51,247 nucleotides of DNA from Bacteroidales bacterium. GTDB lineage: Bacteria; Bacteroidota; Bacteroidia; Bacteroidales; UBA932. Shown piece by piece: positions 50,166 to 51,247 of this stretch. The translations under genes were made by a program, and so were the position numbers. Position 1 is the first letter of the stretch, and each line of letters opens with the position of its first letter. Under the pieces are notes generated by a model. That model did no database searches. It saw nothing but the letters and a program-made list of their open reading frames with translations, and was not told the DNA's origin. The stretch is from contig JAFUWX010000039.1 of assembly GCA_017471025.1 (NCBI GenBank), forward strand, positions 1-51,247. The letters are read 5' to 3'.

Positions 50166-51002
50166 CTATTTCCCCAGTGTCGTCTGCCGCCAAGGTTTGC
50201 GGACGGCGGCGTGGGCGGCCTTCCGGCAAATCAGGGCCGTTTCCGGCAAGAGCGAGGACGGATGATAGGGATTGGCGGTGACATCCTGTCCCGAAATGGC
50301 CTCGAACCAGGTGCAGGCGGCCGTATAACGGCCATAGGTCCGCTCCAGGTGATAGCCGTCGGCATTGAAGGTATCGCCCAGCCTGCTGGTCCGGCCATTC
50401 TGGATGGCGGTCCCGGAAGGGATGAGGACGGGGAATCTGTGCTCTTTCATCACGGCACGGGAGGCATCCACGATGGCCTGATACATCTTGCGCTGGTCAC
50501 GCCCGTAACGCGGGAAATTGGGATGGGCGGCATCGGCGGAATAGGCCCAGGTCTGGTGCCACATAAAGCGGGCATCGGCCGGCACACGGCGCCGGACATA
50601 GGCCCGGAGCGCACGCAGATACGGTTCGAAGGTCTCATGCTCCCCCGAATAGCCGCTGGCCTGCTGGAAACTGACGTAATCCCAGGGCTCGTCGGCCAGG
50701 CCTTCGGAGAGCGTGACCGGCTGCCGGGTCGTCTTGACACCGTCCTTCACCTTCCGGTAGGAATAGATGTTCTTATCCGTCACGGAATTCTGGAAATGCC
50801 GCTCCAGGGTGCATCCGCCGATATACAGGTTGCCGATGATGACGGGAATGCCGGCGGCATCGAAAAGTTCCCAGAGATATTGCTCGACGGCATCCTCCGA
50901 GAAACTGTTGCCGACTGCGAGGATCCGGAGCGTATCCCGCTGCTGCGCAGGGGCGGTAAAGGCCATCGTCATGGCGAATAAAAAGATAATCAGGCGTTTC
51001 AT
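50166..51002 (-). CDS. DUF4886-like SGNH-type hydrolase, exported
   Basis: The 278-residue protein has a signal peptide (LIIFLFAMTMAFTAPAQ). An SGNH-like opening ILAVGNSFSEDAVEQYL carries Ser in the GNSF block. GNLYIGGCTLERHFQN, DYVSFQQASGYSG, and a late ADGYHLERTYGRYTAACTWFE block with Asp/His complete the pattern of the DUF4886 group. These are probably esterases acting on polysaccharide acyl groups; the substrate is unknown. The start at 51002 is preferred; an in-frame ATG lies 6 bp upstream. It is convergent with the epimerase gene, 2 bp beyond its stop. Confidence 0.82.
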   Translation of the reverse strand: MKRLIIFLFAMTMAFTAPAQQRDTLRILAVGNSFSEDAVEQYLWELFDAAGIPVIIGNLYIGGCTLERHFQNSVTDKNIYSYRKVKDGVKTTRQPVTLSEGLADEPWDYVSFQQASGYSGEHETFEPYLRALRAYVRRRVPADARFMWHQTWAYSADAAHPNFPRYGRDQRKMYQAIVDASRAVMKEHRFPVLIPSGTAIQNGRTSRLGDTFNADGYHLERTYGRYTAACTWFEAISGQDVTANPYHPSSLLPETALICRKAAHAAVRKPWRQTTLGK

Positions 51003-51030
51003 GGTCATTCCATTTGTCCCGTCCTAAAAA

Positions 51031-51055
51031 AAGTTTACCAAAAAAAAGTAAACTT
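51031..51055 (+). promoter_or_regulatory. 8-bp inverted repeat flush with the last start codon
   Basis: AAGTTTAC and GTAAACTT are separated by nine bases of CAAAAAAAA type and end directly before the ATG at 51056. The position suits an operator for autoregulation by the HTH protein that follows, or a hairpin over the start site. Confidence 0.45.
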
Positions 51056-51247
51056 ATGACATCAGAAAGCCAACGTTACAGGTTGCAGATGAGAGGAACG
51101 AGCAAAATGCTCCGCGAGTACTTCAGCGGAGTGCCGATTGAGCGTCTCAGTCGCCGTTATGGATACAGCGAAAAGAAGATTCGCGAACTGGCGAGTTCGT
51201 ACAAACAAGGAAAAATTGATATCTTTGAGGTCAGAGACCAAAAGAAG
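51056..51247 (+). CDS. Helix-turn-helix protein, cut by the window end
   Basis: Sixty-four codons are visible without a stop. MLREYFSGVPIERLSRRYGY then SEKKIRELASSYKQGKIDIF looks like a helix-turn-helix of the transposase-OrfA or terminase-small-subunit kind: an unspecific start, a recognition helix starting SEKKIREL, and a basic tail. An IS-related protein is plausible but cannot be shown from this fragment. Confidence 0.6.
   Translation, partial: MTSESQRYRLQMRGTSKMLREYFSGVPIERLSRRYGYSEKKIRELASSYKQGKIDIFEVRDQKK

Overview
The window looks like chromosome from a G+C-rich member of the Bacteroidales. Nearly every intergenic region carries the Bacteroidetes -7 promoter element TAnnTTTG, usually as TATCTTTG. 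Shine-Dalgarno sites are weak, outer-membrane lipoproteins abound, and families typical of the order appear: an OstA-like protein next to SurA-like chaperones, FISUMP and Big2 domains, a fimbrillin-like M64 peptidase, a DUF4434-like protein and a DUF4886-like protein. The Pro-Ser-Glu-Glu lipoprotein linkers and high G+C would suit a Rikenellaceae or Cryptobacteroides-like gut or rumen lineage. That placement is inference; no rRNA is present.

Layout. 0.1-4.2 kb: a small peptide gene, a membrane TPR/LuxR regulator, then divergent kbl and tdh, which together take threonine to glycine and acetyl-CoA. 4.3-9.6 kb: an envelope-biogenesis operon on the minus strand (lipoprotein PPIase-like chaperone, two-domain SurA-like chaperone, OstA-like protein). 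9.7-15 kb: galE, radA, an NlpC/P60 enzyme with a preA-like oxidoreductase, and a small conserved protein. 15-19.3 kb: an MMPL/RND-type exporter and dacB. 19.3-24.7 kb: an M64 peptidase with a 41-codon companion peptide gene, a glycerophosphodiesterase, and a second TPR/LuxR regulator broken by a frameshift. 24.7-25.8 kb: an FmdE-like protein translationally coupled to an ECF-type membrane protein. 25.9-34.8 kb: a nine-gene minus-strand run aroB, aroD-aroA fusion, aroC, sufB, pnuC, sufC, sufD, ispE, tsaE, with tiny gaps or 4-bp overlaps. It joins the shikimate pathway, Fe-S cluster assembly, isoprenoid synthesis and tRNA modification in what appears to be one transcript.

35-46.6 kb is accessory. 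It holds several lipoproteins, two near-identical tRNA-Leu(CAA) genes about 4.2 kb apart, dispersed palindromic repeats, juxtaposed gene fragments, a GH11-like lipoprotein that seems to lack its acid/base glutamate, a serine hydrolase, a DinJ/PIN toxin-antitoxin pair and a FISUMP lipoprotein. No integrase or intact transposase is visible there. 46.7-51.2 kb holds an Ntn-type amide hydrolase, a Gfo/Idh/MocA oxidoreductase, an exported dipeptide epimerase, a DUF4886-like esterase, and the start of a helix-turn-helix protein cut off by the window end.

The strongest leads are: the paired tRNA-Leu genes whose 3' ends lie inside perfect inverted repeats; the short peptide genes sharing an (S/T)PxAExV motif near the two TPR/HisKA-like/LuxR regulators; the AroD-AroA fusion and its superoperon; and the GH11-like protein. 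All function calls were made by eye from translated sequence; no database search was run.
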